From assembly GCF_003363755.1 (NCBI RefSeq), contig NZ_CP031396.1, positions 4,161,001 through 4,225,000 of the forward strand: 64,000 nucleotides of DNA, given 5' to 3'. Each line of letters starts with the position of its first letter. The stretch's first letter is position 1. Origin of the DNA: Pseudomonas protegens. GTDB lineage: Bacteria; Pseudomonadota; Gammaproteobacteria; Pseudomonadales; Pseudomonadaceae. A program made the translations under genes and the position numbers. The notes beneath the pieces are model-generated. The model did no database searches. It worked only from the letters and a program-made list of their open reading frames with translations, and was not told where the DNA came from. Of this stretch, positions 1 to 9,068 are shown in pieces.

Positions 1-1
1 C

Positions 2-1564
2 GCCGACCTGCTGAAGATCTATGAAACCGGCCGTGGCTCGGTGCGCATGCGCGCCGTGTATCGGATCGAGGATGGCGACATTATTGTCACCGCGCTGCCG
101 CACCAGGTCTCCGGGGCCAAGGTGCTGGAGCAGATTGCCGCGCAGATGCAGGCCAAGAAATTGCCGATGGTGGCCGATCTGCGGGACGAGTCGGACCATG
201 AGAACCCCTGCCGCATCGTGATCATCCCGCGCTCCAACCGGGTCGATCCCGATGAGCTGATGCAGCACCTGTTCGCCACCACCGAGCTGGAATCGACCTA
301 CCGGGTCAACATCAACATCATCGGTCTGGACGGCAAGCCGCAGTTGAAGAACCTGCGGGCGTTGCTGGTGGAATGGCTGGAGTTCCGGGTGGCCACCGTG
401 CGCCGGCGCCTGCAGTTCCGCCTGGACAAGGTCGAGCGTCGCCTGCATCTGTTGGACGGTTTGCTGATCGCTTACCTCAACCTGGATGAGGTGATTCACA
501 TCATCCGTACCGAGGAGCATCCGCGGGCCAAGCTGATCGAGCGTTTCGCCCTCAGCGAAATCCAGGCCGACTATATCCTCGATACCCGCCTGCGGCAGTT
601 GGCGCGTCTGGAAGAGATGAAGCTGCGGGCCGAGCAGGATGAATTGCTCAAGGAGCAGGCCAAGCTGCAAGCCCTGCTCAACAGCGAGAGCAAGCTCAAG
701 AAGCTGGTACGTACCGAATTGCTGCAAGACGCACAAACCTACGGCGACGACCGTCGTTCCCCGATCGTCGCCCGTGCGGAAGCCAAGGCACTGTCGGAAA
801 ACGAGCTGATGCCCACCGAGCCGGTGACCATCGTTCTGTCGGAAAAAGGCTGGGTTCGCTGTGCCAAGGGGCATGATATTGACGCCACTGGTTTGTCCTA
901 CAAGGCCGGTGACGGTTACAAGACTGCTGCTGCGGGGCGTTCCAACCAGTTCGCGGTGTTCATCGACTCCACCGGCCGCAGTTACTCGGTGGCGGCCCAC
1001 ACGCTGCCATCGGCCCGTGGTCAGGGCGAGCCGTTGACCGGTCGTCTGACGCCGCCACCGGGTGCGACGTTCGAGTGCGTACTGTTGCCCGATGACGATG
1101 CCTTGTATGTGATCGCTTCCGACGCGGGCTATGGCTTCGTGGTCAAGGGCGAAGATCTGCAGGCCAAGAACAAGGCGGGCAAGGCGCTGTTGAGCCTGCC
1201 GAACAACGCCAAGGTCCTGGCGCCGCGGCCGGTGGCCGACCGCGAGCAGAACTGGCTGGCCTCGGTGACCACCGAGGGGCGTCTGCTGGTGTTCAAGATC
1301 AGCGACCTGCCGCAGTTGGGCAAAGGCAAGGGCAACAAGATCATCGGCATTCCCGGTGAGCGTGTGGCCAGCCGCGAAGAGTACGTCACCGACATCGCGG
1401 TACTGCCCGATGGCGCGACCCTGGTGTTGCAGGCGGGCAAGCGCACCTTGTCGTTGAAGGCCGATGACCTTGAACACTACAAGGGCGAGCGCGGGCGTCG
1501 TGGCAACAAACTGCCTCGCGGTTTCCAGCGGGTCGATGCGTTGTTGGTAGAGCCGCTCAGTTAA
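2..1564 (+). CDS. parC: DNA topoisomerase IV subunit A (3' part; 5' end lies outside the window)
   Basis: ParC is the DNA-cleaving subunit of topoisomerase IV and works with ParE to unlink replicated chromosomes. The reading frame is open from base 2, so the gene enters from outside the window. About 520 C-terminal residues are present, compared with about 750 for the family. The active-site tyrosine region is not in the window. Visible parts are the end of the breakage-reunion core, a long helical stretch with many E, R, K and L residues, and a C-terminal beta-pinwheel containing ASVTTEGRLLVFK and GKGKGNKIIGI. The protein ends at TAA. Identity is confident from sequence and from the downstream core gene order. 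Confidence 0.95.
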   Translation, partial: ADLLKIYETGRGSVRMRAVYRIEDGDIIVTALPHQVSGAKVLEQIAAQMQAKKLPMVADLRDESDHENPCRIVIIPRSNRVDPDELMQHLFATTELESTYRVNINIIGLDGKPQLKNLRALLVEWLEFRVATVRRRLQFRLDKVERRLHLLDGLLIAYLNLDEVIHIIRTEEHPRAKLIERFALSEIQADYILDTRLRQLARLEEMKLRAEQDELLKEQAKLQALLNSESKLKKLVRTELLQDAQTYGDDRRSPIVARAEAKALSENELMPTEPVTIVLSEKGWVRCAKGHDIDATGLSYKAGDGYKTAAAGRSNQFAVFIDSTGRSYSVAAHTLPSARGQGEPLTGRLTPPPGATFECVLLPDDDALYVIASDAGYGFVVKGEDLQAKNKAGKALLSLPNNAKVLAPRPVADREQNWLASVTTEGRLLVFKISDLPQLGKGKGNKIIGIPGERVASREEYVTDIAVLPDGATLVLQAGKRTLSLKADDLEHYKGERGRRGNKLPRGFQRVDALLVEPLS

Positions 1565-1629
1565 GGGCGGGCTAGAGCGTTCGATCTTGGACTTAAGCGC
1601 CAGATCAACGCTAGAACACTGGAGTCATG

Positions 1630-1654
1630 GCGCATATTCACGGATGATATGCGC
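1630..1654. repeat. inverted repeat downstream of parC
   Basis: GCGCATAT and ATATGCGC form a perfect 8-bp stem with a 9-base loop, followed by GTTT. It may be a weak terminator for parC. The lack of a real T-run keeps this tentative. Confidence 0.3.
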
Positions 1655-1740
1655 GTTTCAAACGCTGGCGTGGCCGGGCGTTATTCAATTTTTTTGAGTA
1701 TTTACACTGTGGCCAGCCTTGTGGCCGCCACTTGGATGGG

Positions 1741-2454
1741 ATGATGACTGCTCTGCGCCTTCCTCTTGTTTTCTTGCTCGCGGGCGTTTTTGGCCTGGCG
1801 GGTTGCAGCGTACACCAGCCGGTGTCGCTGTATCAGCTGGACAGCGGAAGTCCAGCCCAGCCGGCCAGTGCCGGCATGTCGGTATTGTTGGGGCCGGTGT
1901 TGATCGCTGACTACCTGCAACGGGAAACCCTCTTGCAACGCCAGGACGATGGCAGCCTGCAAGCCTCCACCGATGGCCGTTGGGCCGGTAGCTTGTCTTC
2001 GGACATCGACCAGTTGCTGCTGCGCCAGGTGGCCGGCCATCTGGACAGCCAGCGCGTGGTACTGGCGCCGGCCACCAGCGGCTTCACTCCGGATGTCCAG
2101 GTACTGCTGTCGATCACTCGCCTGGATTCCGGCAAGTCGCAACCGGCGGTACTGGATGCTCAGTGGCGCCTGATCGATCGTCGTGGTCAGGTGCGGGACA
2201 ACCGCATTGTTCACCTGCAGGAGCAGCATGCGGGTACCACGGCGTCTCAGGTCCAGGCCCAGGGCGTGTTGTTGCAGCGTCTGGCCGAGCAATTGTCGGT
2301 CGCCCTCAAACCCTTGGCCAATCAGCCAGCGGTGGCAGAAGTGCCACGCAAGGCGCCGCCGGCACCTGCGCCCAAGCCTGCCGAGCATGAGAAGCAGCCG
2401 AAGATCCCAATGGCCACGCCAATCCGTACGGATATGGAAGTGTTCAGATTCTGA
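1741..2454 (+). CDS. PqiC-like (DUF330) outer-membrane lipoprotein, orphan
   Basis: The protein of about 237 residues starts with a lipoprotein signal: a hydrophobic stretch, then LAGC with the lipidated Cys. The body has the ABC-transporter auxiliary lipoprotein pattern (GPVLIADYLQRE, then DGRWAGSLSSDI), as in PqiC/YmbA. The family anchors MCE-type lipid transport bridges such as PqiAB to the outer membrane. No pqiA or pqiB lies beside it. The C-terminal 45 residues are rich in Pro, Ala and Lys and may be a periplasmic linker. ATG at 1741 or 1744 is preferred over the upstream TTG, because GGATGGG sits at ribosome-binding distance. The family call is fairly sure; the partner is unknown. Confidence 0.75.
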   Translation: MMTALRLPLVFLLAGVFGLAGCSVHQPVSLYQLDSGSPAQPASAGMSVLLGPVLIADYLQRETLLQRQDDGSLQASTDGRWAGSLSSDIDQLLLRQVAGHLDSQRVVLAPATSGFTPDVQVLLSITRLDSGKSQPAVLDAQWRLIDRRGQVRDNRIVHLQEQHAGTTASQVQAQGVLLQRLAEQLSVALKPLANQPAVAEVPRKAPPAPAPKPAEHEKQPKIPMATPIRTDMEVFRF

Positions 2455-2472
2455 GTTGAGCCGCTGCAAGAC

Positions 2473-2500
2473 AAGGCCCGCCTAATCCGCGGGCCTTTTC
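2473..2500 (+). terminator. Rho-independent terminator after the PqiC-like gene
   Basis: AAGGCCCGC and GCGGGCCTT pair across a short loop and are followed by TTTTC, 20 bases after the stop codon. Confidence 0.75.
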
Positions 2501-2630
2501 GTTACTGGCTGTGGCAGGTGTTTCATATGGCCAGCACCATCCTTGTGGTCTGCGAGCAGGCCGCAATCATGCCTCGCGCTGAAGCTCCTTCGGGGCTTGT
2601 CGCAAGCTGCGTTAGTGGCTACACGAAGGC

Positions 2631-2660
2631 CACAAAAAAGCCCGCACTTGGCGGGCTGTT
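2631..2660 (-). terminator. Terminator of the ytjB-like gene
   Basis: On the minus strand AGCCCGCC, a short loop and GCGGGCT are followed by TTTTTTG, just past the stop of the 2679 gene. Confidence 0.75.
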
Positions 2661-2678
2661 TCTTGCACGGTGCCAGCC

Positions 2679-4205
2679 TTACAGCTTGGCCCGTGTCTCA
2701 TGCATGCGCGCCAATTGCCGTTCCAGCATTGACGGATAGGGCTCCATCAGCCGTTCGACACAGCAAGCTCCTTCCGGGCTGGCGATAGGGCGGATACGCG
2801 CGCGCTGACGGATCAGCGCGTCGTCATTGATCTGGCGCTCCACCAGCAGCAGATTGCGGCTGTGCTGGGATAGCGCCAGGGCGTCCTGGGCGGTTTCGGT
2901 CAGCAGCAGGTCGATCTGGCTCAGGCCGAACAGTCCTTCGCCCAGCGTCAGGCCCAATTGCAGTTGCAGGGTGATGCCGCTGTCCGCCACTTCGATCTGC
3001 AGGGCATGGCCCAGAGCACGCAACAGCTCGCCGCAGCAAATGGCGTTGGTGAGGTAGTCGTCGCCGCTGTCTTCGCTATGGAACAGCATCAGCGTGCTGC
3101 CATCGTTCAGGGTGTGCAGTTCGCTCTGGTACAGCGAGGCCGCCTGGTCGAGGCAATCACGATAGCGCTCCAGCAGTTCCATCAGCCGCGCGCGGGGCAG
3201 GCGGCGCAGTTGCTCCTGGGCTCCCAACTGCACTGCGAGTACTGCGCTGTGCTGAGGCTGTGCCGGGACCTGGGGTTGCAGCGCAGGTTTGGGGGCGGGA
3301 GTCGACGAGTGATCACGCAGGTCGGCGAACGGATCTTCTTCGTCCAGTTCGTCCTCCTCGGCGCTGACCAGATGCCGTGGCGCAGGCTTCAGACCGGCGA
3401 GCGGGGTGCTTTCATCAAAGCTTGGGTCACGCAGGTTACGCACTTCGAATGCGGCTTCGTGTTCCTCGTCATCCTGCTCTTCGAGCTCTGGCTGCGGCTC
3501 TGGCTCGGGCTTTTCCGGTACCAGGCGAGCGTGCAGTTGGCGCGCCAGATCACCAATTTCGTCCTGGCGCTGGGTCGCCGGGGTGTGCTCATCCAGGTCC
3601 CGCAGCCAGACCCGCAGTTGCAGCAGCGGGGTGGAGATGTGGCGACCCAGGCGCAGGCTCAGGGCCAGAGCCAGGGCCAGCAGGATGGCGCTGAGAATGC
3701 CCATGCTCTGCAGGCTGATGGTCATCGGCTGCTGGAACTGCGCCATGTCCAGGCTGATCCGCAGGTTGCCGGCGGTCACGTCCTGGAAGGTGATCTTGGT
3801 CTGGTAGACGCCCTCGGTTTCACCCAGCAGGCTGCTCTTGGGGCGTTGCCCGGCTTCGGCGAGGATGCGGTTGTCGACGCTGTAGATCGCCGCATGGGCC
3901 ACCAGCGGGTTCTTGGTCAGGTTGTTGAGCAGGACGTTGAGGCTGAGGATGTCATTGGACACCAGCAGCTCGGTGGCCGAAGTGGCGGTCTGGGTGGTCA
4001 GGCTCTGACCCAGGGCGTCGGCTTGTTCGTGCATGGCTTGCTTGAACTGCAGGCCCATCACACCGGCATAGATCACCAGGGCCAGGGCGACCAGGATCAC
4101 GTTATGGCTGGCAATGCGCAATGCAATCGGCACACGGCGGTGGCGCAGTGCACGGAAGATCAGCAGGAAGAAATTATCGGTTTTAACTGGCGTGGGCCGG
4201 TTCAC
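2679..4205 (-). CDS. AhpA/YtjB-family inner-membrane protein
   Basis: This 508-residue protein resembles the AhpA/YtjB (Smp) family, whose E. coli member is also divergent from serB. A short cytoplasmic N-terminus leads to a membrane helix at about 30-52. A periplasmic sensor-like region of about 110 residues follows, then a second helix at about 168-190 leading into a HAMP-like stretch (LRLGRHISTPLLQL to RQDEIGDLARQL). Next comes an acidic, Pro-rich linker at about 235-310 and a cytosolic C-terminal domain with no motif I recognise. The layout looks like a sensory protein without an output domain. Function is unknown in the family. Confidence 0.7.
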   Translation of the reverse strand: MNRPTPVKTDNFFLLIFRALRHRRVPIALRIASHNVILVALALVIYAGVMGLQFKQAMHEQADALGQSLTTQTATSATELLVSNDILSLNVLLNNLTKNPLVAHAAIYSVDNRILAEAGQRPKSSLLGETEGVYQTKITFQDVTAGNLRISLDMAQFQQPMTISLQSMGILSAILLALALALSLRLGRHISTPLLQLRVWLRDLDEHTPATQRQDEIGDLARQLHARLVPEKPEPEPQPELEEQDDEEHEAAFEVRNLRDPSFDESTPLAGLKPAPRHLVSAEEDELDEEDPFADLRDHSSTPAPKPALQPQVPAQPQHSAVLAVQLGAQEQLRRLPRARLMELLERYRDCLDQAASLYQSELHTLNDGSTLMLFHSEDSGDDYLTNAICCGELLRALGHALQIEVADSGITLQLQLGLTLGEGLFGLSQIDLLLTETAQDALALSQHSRNLLLVERQINDDALIRQRARIRPIASPEGACCVERLMEPYPSMLERQLARMHETRAKL

Positions 4206-4338
4206 TGAGCTCGGCTCTTTTGTCCGTGAAGTTGACGCGCAGTATAGCGACAGGCCCTAGACCGGCAAAGCGCTGGCTGTGCCCGATGGTCACCGAAAGT
4301 GGGTAGAATGCGCTTTTTTTCCACCTCGGGGGTGCGCC

Positions 4339-5553
4339 TTGCGCGAAATTGTCCTGATAAACATCACCGGTGAAGATCGTCCCGGTCTGACTGCGGCCAT
4401 TACGGGTGTTCTGGCCCAGGGTGGTGTGAACATTCTCGACATCGGTCAGGCGGTGATCCACGACACCTTGTCGTTCGGCATCCTGGTTGAAATTCCCAGC
4501 AACGAGCAGAGTTCGTCGGTGCTCAAGGACATTCTGTTCACCGCCTACAAGCTCGATCAGCAGGTGCGTTTCACACCGGTGTCCGAGGAGGACTACCAGC
4601 AGTGGGTCGACGGGCAGGGCAAGCAACGCCACATCGTCACCCTGCTGACGCGCAAGGTCACCGCCGAGCAGTTGCAGCGTGTGAGTTCGATCACTGCCAA
4701 GTATGGTCTGAACATCGATCACATCGATCGCCTGTCCGGGCGCATGCCCCTGGATATGCCAGCCGATCAGGGCAAAGGCTGCATCGAGTTTTCGGTGCGT
4801 GGCGAAGCCGCCGATCCGCAAGCCCTGCGAGCCGAATTCCTCAGTGTGGCCCAGGAGCTGAACGTCGACATCGCCTTCCAGGAAGATTCGCTGTTCCGCC
4901 GCAACCGCCGCCTGGCGGTGTTTGACATGGACTCGACGCTGATCGAGGCCGAGGTCATCGACGAGCTGGCCAAGGCGGCAGGCGTGGGTGAGCGGGTGGC
5001 AGAAATCACCGAGCGGGCCATGGCCGGCGAGCTGGATTTTCGTGCCAGTTTCAAGGAGCGCCTGGCGTTGCTCAAGGGGCTGGACGTCAGCGTGCTGGAT
5101 TCCATCGGCGCGTCCCTGCGCCTGACCGAGGGCGCCGAAACCCTGTTTGCCGAGCTCAAGCGCCTGGGCTACAAGACCGCGATTCTCTCCGGCGGCTTCA
5201 CCTACTTTGCCAAGCAGTTGCAGGCCAAGCTGGGTATCGATTACGTGTTCGCCAACGAGCTGGAGGTGGTGGACGGCAAGGTCACCGGCGTCGCCATCGA
5301 GCCGATTGTCGACGCTCAGCGCAAGGCCGATCTGCTGCGCGAGCTGGCCCACAAGGAAGGCCTGCGCCTGGAGCAGACCATCGCTGTGGGTGATGGCGCC
5401 AACGATTTGCCGATGCTGGGAATTGCCGGCTTGGGCGTGGCGTTCCGTGCCAAGCCGCTGGTCAAGCAATCGGCCAAGCAGGCGATCTCGACCCTGGGTC
5501 TGGACGGCGTGCTGTATCTGCTGGGTTTCCGCGACCGCGACGGGCAGCTCTGA
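4339..5553 (+). CDS. serB: phosphoserine phosphatase SerB
   Basis: SerB hydrolyses O-phospho-L-serine to serine, the last step of serine synthesis. Two ACT-like regulatory regions fill the first 180 or so residues (starting LREIVLINITGEDRPGLTA). The HAD phosphatase core follows, with nucleophile motif DMDSTLIE (Asp196, Asp198), SGGF as motif II and GDGANDLPML as the metal-binding motif. At 404 residues it is longer than E. coli SerB (322) because of the doubled ACT region, as is normal in pseudomonads. I chose TTG at 4339: family proteins start here and GGGGG lies upstream. The in-frame ATG at 4279 would add 20 unconserved residues. Confidence 0.95.
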   Translation: MREIVLINITGEDRPGLTAAITGVLAQGGVNILDIGQAVIHDTLSFGILVEIPSNEQSSSVLKDILFTAYKLDQQVRFTPVSEEDYQQWVDGQGKQRHIVTLLTRKVTAEQLQRVSSITAKYGLNIDHIDRLSGRMPLDMPADQGKGCIEFSVRGEAADPQALRAEFLSVAQELNVDIAFQEDSLFRRNRRLAVFDMDSTLIEAEVIDELAKAAGVGERVAEITERAMAGELDFRASFKERLALLKGLDVSVLDSIGASLRLTEGAETLFAELKRLGYKTAILSGGFTYFAKQLQAKLGIDYVFANELEVVDGKVTGVAIEPIVDAQRKADLLRELAHKEGLRLEQTIAVGDGANDLPMLGIAGLGVAFRAKPLVKQSAKQAISTLGLDGVLYLLGFRDRDGQL

Positions 5554-5580
5554 GTCCCGGGAAAAATCCCCGCCCATAAA

Positions 5581-5607
5581 AAACGCCGCTGATCAGCGGC
5601 GTTTTTT
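5581..5607. terminator. bidirectional terminator between serB and psd
   Basis: AACGCCGCTGATCAGCGGCG is self-complementary, with A-runs on the left and T-runs on the right. It can end both convergent transcripts. Confidence 0.85.
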
Positions 5608-5625
5608 GTGTCCGGCATTCAGGTC

Positions 5626-6486
5626 TCAAGCCTTGGGCAGACCCATACCCTGGCCCATCCGCACTGGCGAGCCGGCGGCCAGTTCTTCAGCCCACTGCAC
5701 CTGATCCGGGCCAAACAGCACGATGGCCGTGGAGCCCAGTTTGAAGCGCCCCATCTCTGCGCCTTTTTCCAGATGGATAGGCGCGCGGGCTGCTTCGTCG
5801 TAGCGCACGGTCTTGAGCTCGCGTTTGGGTGGCGTTACCAGACCGGCCCAGACGGTTTCAATCGAAGCGACGATCATTGCGCCGACCAGTACCAGCGCCA
5901 TCGGGCCGCGCTCGGTGTCGAAAATGCACACCACGCGTTCGTTGCGGGCGAACAATTCCGGGACATTCTCGGCGGTGGTCTGGTTGACCGAGAAGATCCG
6001 CCCGGGCACGTAGACCATTTCCCGTAGGGTGCCGGCCAGGGGCATGTGCACTCGGTGATAGTCCTTGGGCGACAGGTAGACGGTGGCGAAGTCACCGCCC
6101 ATGAAAGGCGCGGCCAGGGCCGGATCGCCACCCAGCAGTTCCAGCACGCTGTAGCTGTGGCCCTTGGCCTGGAATACCCGGCCGTGTTCGATCGGCCCCA
6201 GTTGGCTGATGGCACCGTCGGCGGGGCTGAGGATTGCGCCTGGGGTTGGGTCCAGCGGGCGTGCGCCCTCTTTCAGGGCGCGGGTGAAGAAGGCATTGAA
6301 ATGTTCGTAGGCCGTCACATCCTCCACTTGGGCTTCGGACATGTTCACTTGGTACTGCTTGGCGAACCAGCTGGTGAATGCATTCTTGAACCAGCGCACA
6401 CGGCACTCGGCAATGCAGCCGGCCAGGCGTGACAGCAGGTGATGAGGCAGCAGGTACTGACTGAGGATGAACAAACGCTTTTTCAT
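5626..6486 (-). CDS. psd: phosphatidylserine decarboxylase proenzyme
   Basis: Psd decarboxylates phosphatidylserine to phosphatidylethanolamine at the inner membrane. The 286-residue proenzyme has the self-cleavage motif LGST near its C-terminus (Ser252 becomes the pyruvoyl group). It also has the conserved SPADGAISQ region and the YHRVHMPLAG histidine motif needed for maturation. The start has a good ribosome site (AAGGA). It is the last gene of a minus-strand run after the HDOD gene and rhdA, 18 bases behind rhdA, and ends at a bidirectional terminator. No missing residues are seen. Confidence 0.95.
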   Translation of the reverse strand: MKKRLFILSQYLLPHHLLSRLAGCIAECRVRWFKNAFTSWFAKQYQVNMSEAQVEDVTAYEHFNAFFTRALKEGARPLDPTPGAILSPADGAISQLGPIEHGRVFQAKGHSYSVLELLGGDPALAAPFMGGDFATVYLSPKDYHRVHMPLAGTLREMVYVPGRIFSVNQTTAENVPELFARNERVVCIFDTERGPMALVLVGAMIVASIETVWAGLVTPPKRELKTVRYDEAARAPIHLEKGAEMGRFKLGSTAIVLFGPDQVQWAEELAAGSPVRMGQGMGLPKA

Positions 6487-6504
6487 TGGGGGTCCTTAAA
6501 AACC

Positions 6505-7320
6505 TTAAATCTCTACGGGCGTATCGGGATGATTGCCCCATTCGCCCCAGGAGCCGGCGTAGCCCTTGACCCGTGGGTAGCCCAGCGCCTTGGCCACCAG
6601 ATAGGTGAAGCCCGAGCGGTGGTGGGTCTGGCAGTGGGTGATCACTTCTTTGTCTTTGCTGATGCCCAGGTCCGCGAGGATCTGCGGCATGTCGCGGCGG
6701 ATGCGCAGATGGCGCGCCTGGTCCATGCCGGCGGTCCACTCGAAGTTCACCGCACCGGGAATGTGTCCGCCCTTGGCGGCCAGGACTTTCTCCCCGGAGT
6801 ATTCCAGCGGGCCGCGAGCGTCCCAGATGGCCAGGTCAGCTGCACCGAGACGGCTTTGCAGGTATTCGCGGGTGGCGGTGGGTTCGTCATGCAGGATCAG
6901 GGGCACTGGGCCGCCTGCCGGGGCCGGGACTTCGGTGGTCACTGGCAGGCTTTGTGCCAGCCAGGCCGTGAGGCCGCCGTCCAGATAGTGGTAGCGACTG
7001 TGGCCGATCACGTCCAACAGCCAGATGAAGCGGCCGGCCCAGCCTCCGCCTTCGTCGTCATAGACCACGTAGACCGCGTCCGGGTTGTGCCCGAGCTCGC
7101 CGAAGAGCGCTTCAAGTGCGTTCTGTGGCGGTAGCAGTCCGGGAGCGGGGGGCTGGCCGAGCTGGGTGCGCTTGGGGTCGACGAAGCGCGCCCCGGGAAT
7201 ATGCCCGGTTGCATAGCGGGCAGCGCTGGTCAGGTCGACCAGGATCAGTTCGCGGGCGTCGAGGCGGGCGAGCAAGTCGCTCGGTTCGATGACCAGCGGC
7301 AAGCCAGAGAAGTCAGACAT
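6505..7320 (-). CDS. rhdA: thiosulfate:cyanide sulfurtransferase (rhodanese)
   Basis: Rhodanese moves sulfane sulfur from thiosulfate to cyanide or other thiophiles. The protein has two tandem rhodanese domains. The C-terminal one carries the active loop CQTHHRS with catalytic Cys230, the same loop and number as Azotobacter vinelandii RhdA. The N-terminal domain lacks the catalytic Cys, as expected. ATG at 7320 gives 271 residues, the usual family length; an ATG 18 bases upstream is less likely. The HDOD gene ends 43 bases upstream on the same strand and psd follows. Detoxification of self-made cyanide is a plausible but unproven role here. Confidence 0.93.
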   Translation of the reverse strand: MSDFSGLPLVIEPSDLLARLDARELILVDLTSAARYATGHIPGARFVDPKRTQLGQPPAPGLLPPQNALEALFGELGHNPDAVYVVYDDEGGGWAGRFIWLLDVIGHSRYHYLDGGLTAWLAQSLPVTTEVPAPAGGPVPLILHDEPTATREYLQSRLGAADLAIWDARGPLEYSGEKVLAAKGGHIPGAVNFEWTAGMDQARHLRIRRDMPQILADLGISKDKEVITHCQTHHRSGFTYLVAKALGYPRVKGYAGSWGEWGNHPDTPVEI

Positions 7321-7363
7321 GTCAGGTCCCCAGGGCACAAAGGGAAGGATTGTAGCGCAAGCG

Positions 7364-8902
7364 TCATTGGCTGCGGTTGGTAAAGCTATGCAAGGCTTTT
7401 TCGATGCACTGAGCGGTCTTGCCGAACGCCTGGACGCTGATTTCCGAGAACGGAACGCCGCCCTGATCGGCCACGGCCAGCATCAGTACCCGGCCGTTGC
7501 ACGATAGGGAACGCATCAGCAGGTGCTCGCCCCGAAACAACTGGCGCAAGGAGGTTGGCAGGTGGGCGGAGAACTGCCCATTGTTGGCCGGCGTCAGGCG
7601 CACCTGGGCAGATTTCTCCAGCAGGCGTTGCAGGACCGTGCTCTGTTTGGCCTGCAGTGTCAGCCCTGCTGTTTCCTTGGGCAGACCATAGAGTTGCTGT
7701 ACCCGCAGGTGGCTCTGGCTGCGGTCCACCATCAGTAACAGCACTCGACGCATGCCGCAGGCCACCAGGGCATCTCGGGCAAAGCTGGTGAGGTGCACGG
7801 CATTGGTGAAGGGGCTGGGTTCCAGTAGAAGTTCGCTGCAGAGCTTGCGCCATTTGGCCAACTCCTCGGCTGTCGGAGCCGGTACCGGCTGTTCACCGTT
7901 GTGCAGGCGCCGGACATCCCAGGGCCAGATCAGGGCCTGGGCCGGGTGCCAGAGATCGGGTTGGCTGTCATTGCGAGCGCTGGTTACGGCCTGCTGGTGT
8001 AGCTGTTGCTGGACCTGGGCGACCGGCATTTGTAGATACAGGCCGGTAAGGTTTTGCCAGCGTCGGCCATGAGCGTTGTTCCAGGAGTGCTGCGCCGCCA
8101 AGGCCAGGCCGTTGGCCAGCAGGACGCAGTTGGCTGGCTGGTTCAGCCAGCGCTGCAGGTCCGGATCGGCATCCAGGCGCTGTTGCTGGCGCAGCGGATG
8201 TTCGCTGTCGCGGGCGATCAGCATGACCTTGGCCAGTTGACGCTGCTCCTGGGTCAGCAGGCGATAACCCTGCCGAACCCAGATTGGCAGGTGCCAGGCA
8301 TGGACCAGGGCCTGGCACAATTCCATCAGCCGAACGCCGAACAGTTGCATTTCTACCTGACGAGCCGACTCGTGCTTATAGATGACTCGCAGTTCCCATT
8401 CTTCCACGAGCTTGGGGTAGACCAGGGCCATGGCCCACAGTGGCGAGAGGAACAGCAGGCTGCCCCAGTGAATGTCCTGCCACAGTCGGGCCAGGCGCCC
8501 GGCGAAAAAACCGTTGGCTTGCTGGGTGGCGTGCTGGCTGATCAGTTGCAACTGACGCAGAGCCTGCGGAATCTGTTCCTCTGGCAGGGTGGGCAGTTGT
8601 TCGAGCAGTTCTTCGGTGCGCTTGAGTCCCAGGCGGTTGACCGCGACCTCCAGGTTTTCTGCCGGTTCGCTCATGCTGCCGTGGGAGTGCCGGTTGGCTT
8701 CGCGGATCACGCTCAGGGCCAGCGCCGGGCTGTTTTGCATCAGTTCGGCAATGTCCCGCAGCGAACTGCGATTGTTGGCGATGGCTTTGCACACTCGATC
8801 ATGGCTGGCTTGCGGCACGGGCAAGCGCACGCCATTGAGGAGCTTTACCCAGGCGTCGAGAGAGGTGGGCGGGGAATGTGGGACGTTGGTTTCATTAGAC
8901 AT
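7364..8902 (-). CDS. HDOD-domain protein
   Basis: The 512-residue protein has an HDOD domain over about residues 20-230 (ANNRSSLRDIAELMQNSPALA and NRLGLKRTEELLE are typical). A C-terminal region of about 150 residues from 345 on resembles a GAF-type sensor fold. HDOD proteins are HD-related but usually lack phosphohydrolase residues; they act as scaffolds in signalling, motility and stress. The gene is divergent from motAB, sharing a 166-bp promoter region, and likely heads a transcript with rhdA and psd. Start ATG 8902 (MSNETN) is preferred to one 12 bases upstream. The GAF assignment is inferred from pattern only. Confidence 0.75.
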   Translation of the reverse strand: MSNETNVPHSPPTSLDAWVKLLNGVRLPVPQASHDRVCKAIANNRSSLRDIAELMQNSPALALSVIREANRHSHGSMSEPAENLEVAVNRLGLKRTEELLEQLPTLPEEQIPQALRQLQLISQHATQQANGFFAGRLARLWQDIHWGSLLFLSPLWAMALVYPKLVEEWELRVIYKHESARQVEMQLFGVRLMELCQALVHAWHLPIWVRQGYRLLTQEQRQLAKVMLIARDSEHPLRQQQRLDADPDLQRWLNQPANCVLLANGLALAAQHSWNNAHGRRWQNLTGLYLQMPVAQVQQQLHQQAVTSARNDSQPDLWHPAQALIWPWDVRRLHNGEQPVPAPTAEELAKWRKLCSELLLEPSPFTNAVHLTSFARDALVACGMRRVLLLMVDRSQSHLRVQQLYGLPKETAGLTLQAKQSTVLQRLLEKSAQVRLTPANNGQFSAHLPTSLRQLFRGEHLLMRSLSCNGRVLMLAVADQGGVPFSEISVQAFGKTAQCIEKALHSFTNRSQ

Positions 8903-9068
8903 GGTCGGGCGCAATCATCGTCTGCTGTGAACACGCCCAGAGCGGGCCAAACTGGCTTTTCGCCTTAACTGGCTATAGTCTGGCGCAGTTTTGCCGATAA
9001 GTAGAAGAAGAGTTTTAAGAACTTCCGAATATGACCTTGAACCCGACTCAGTAAGTACTCTCCTACCT

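Noticed and set aside
2518..2739. 73-aa plus-strand frame downstream of the PqiC-like gene
   Set aside because: It runs through a terminator and the 3' end of the ytjB-like gene and has no ribosome site.
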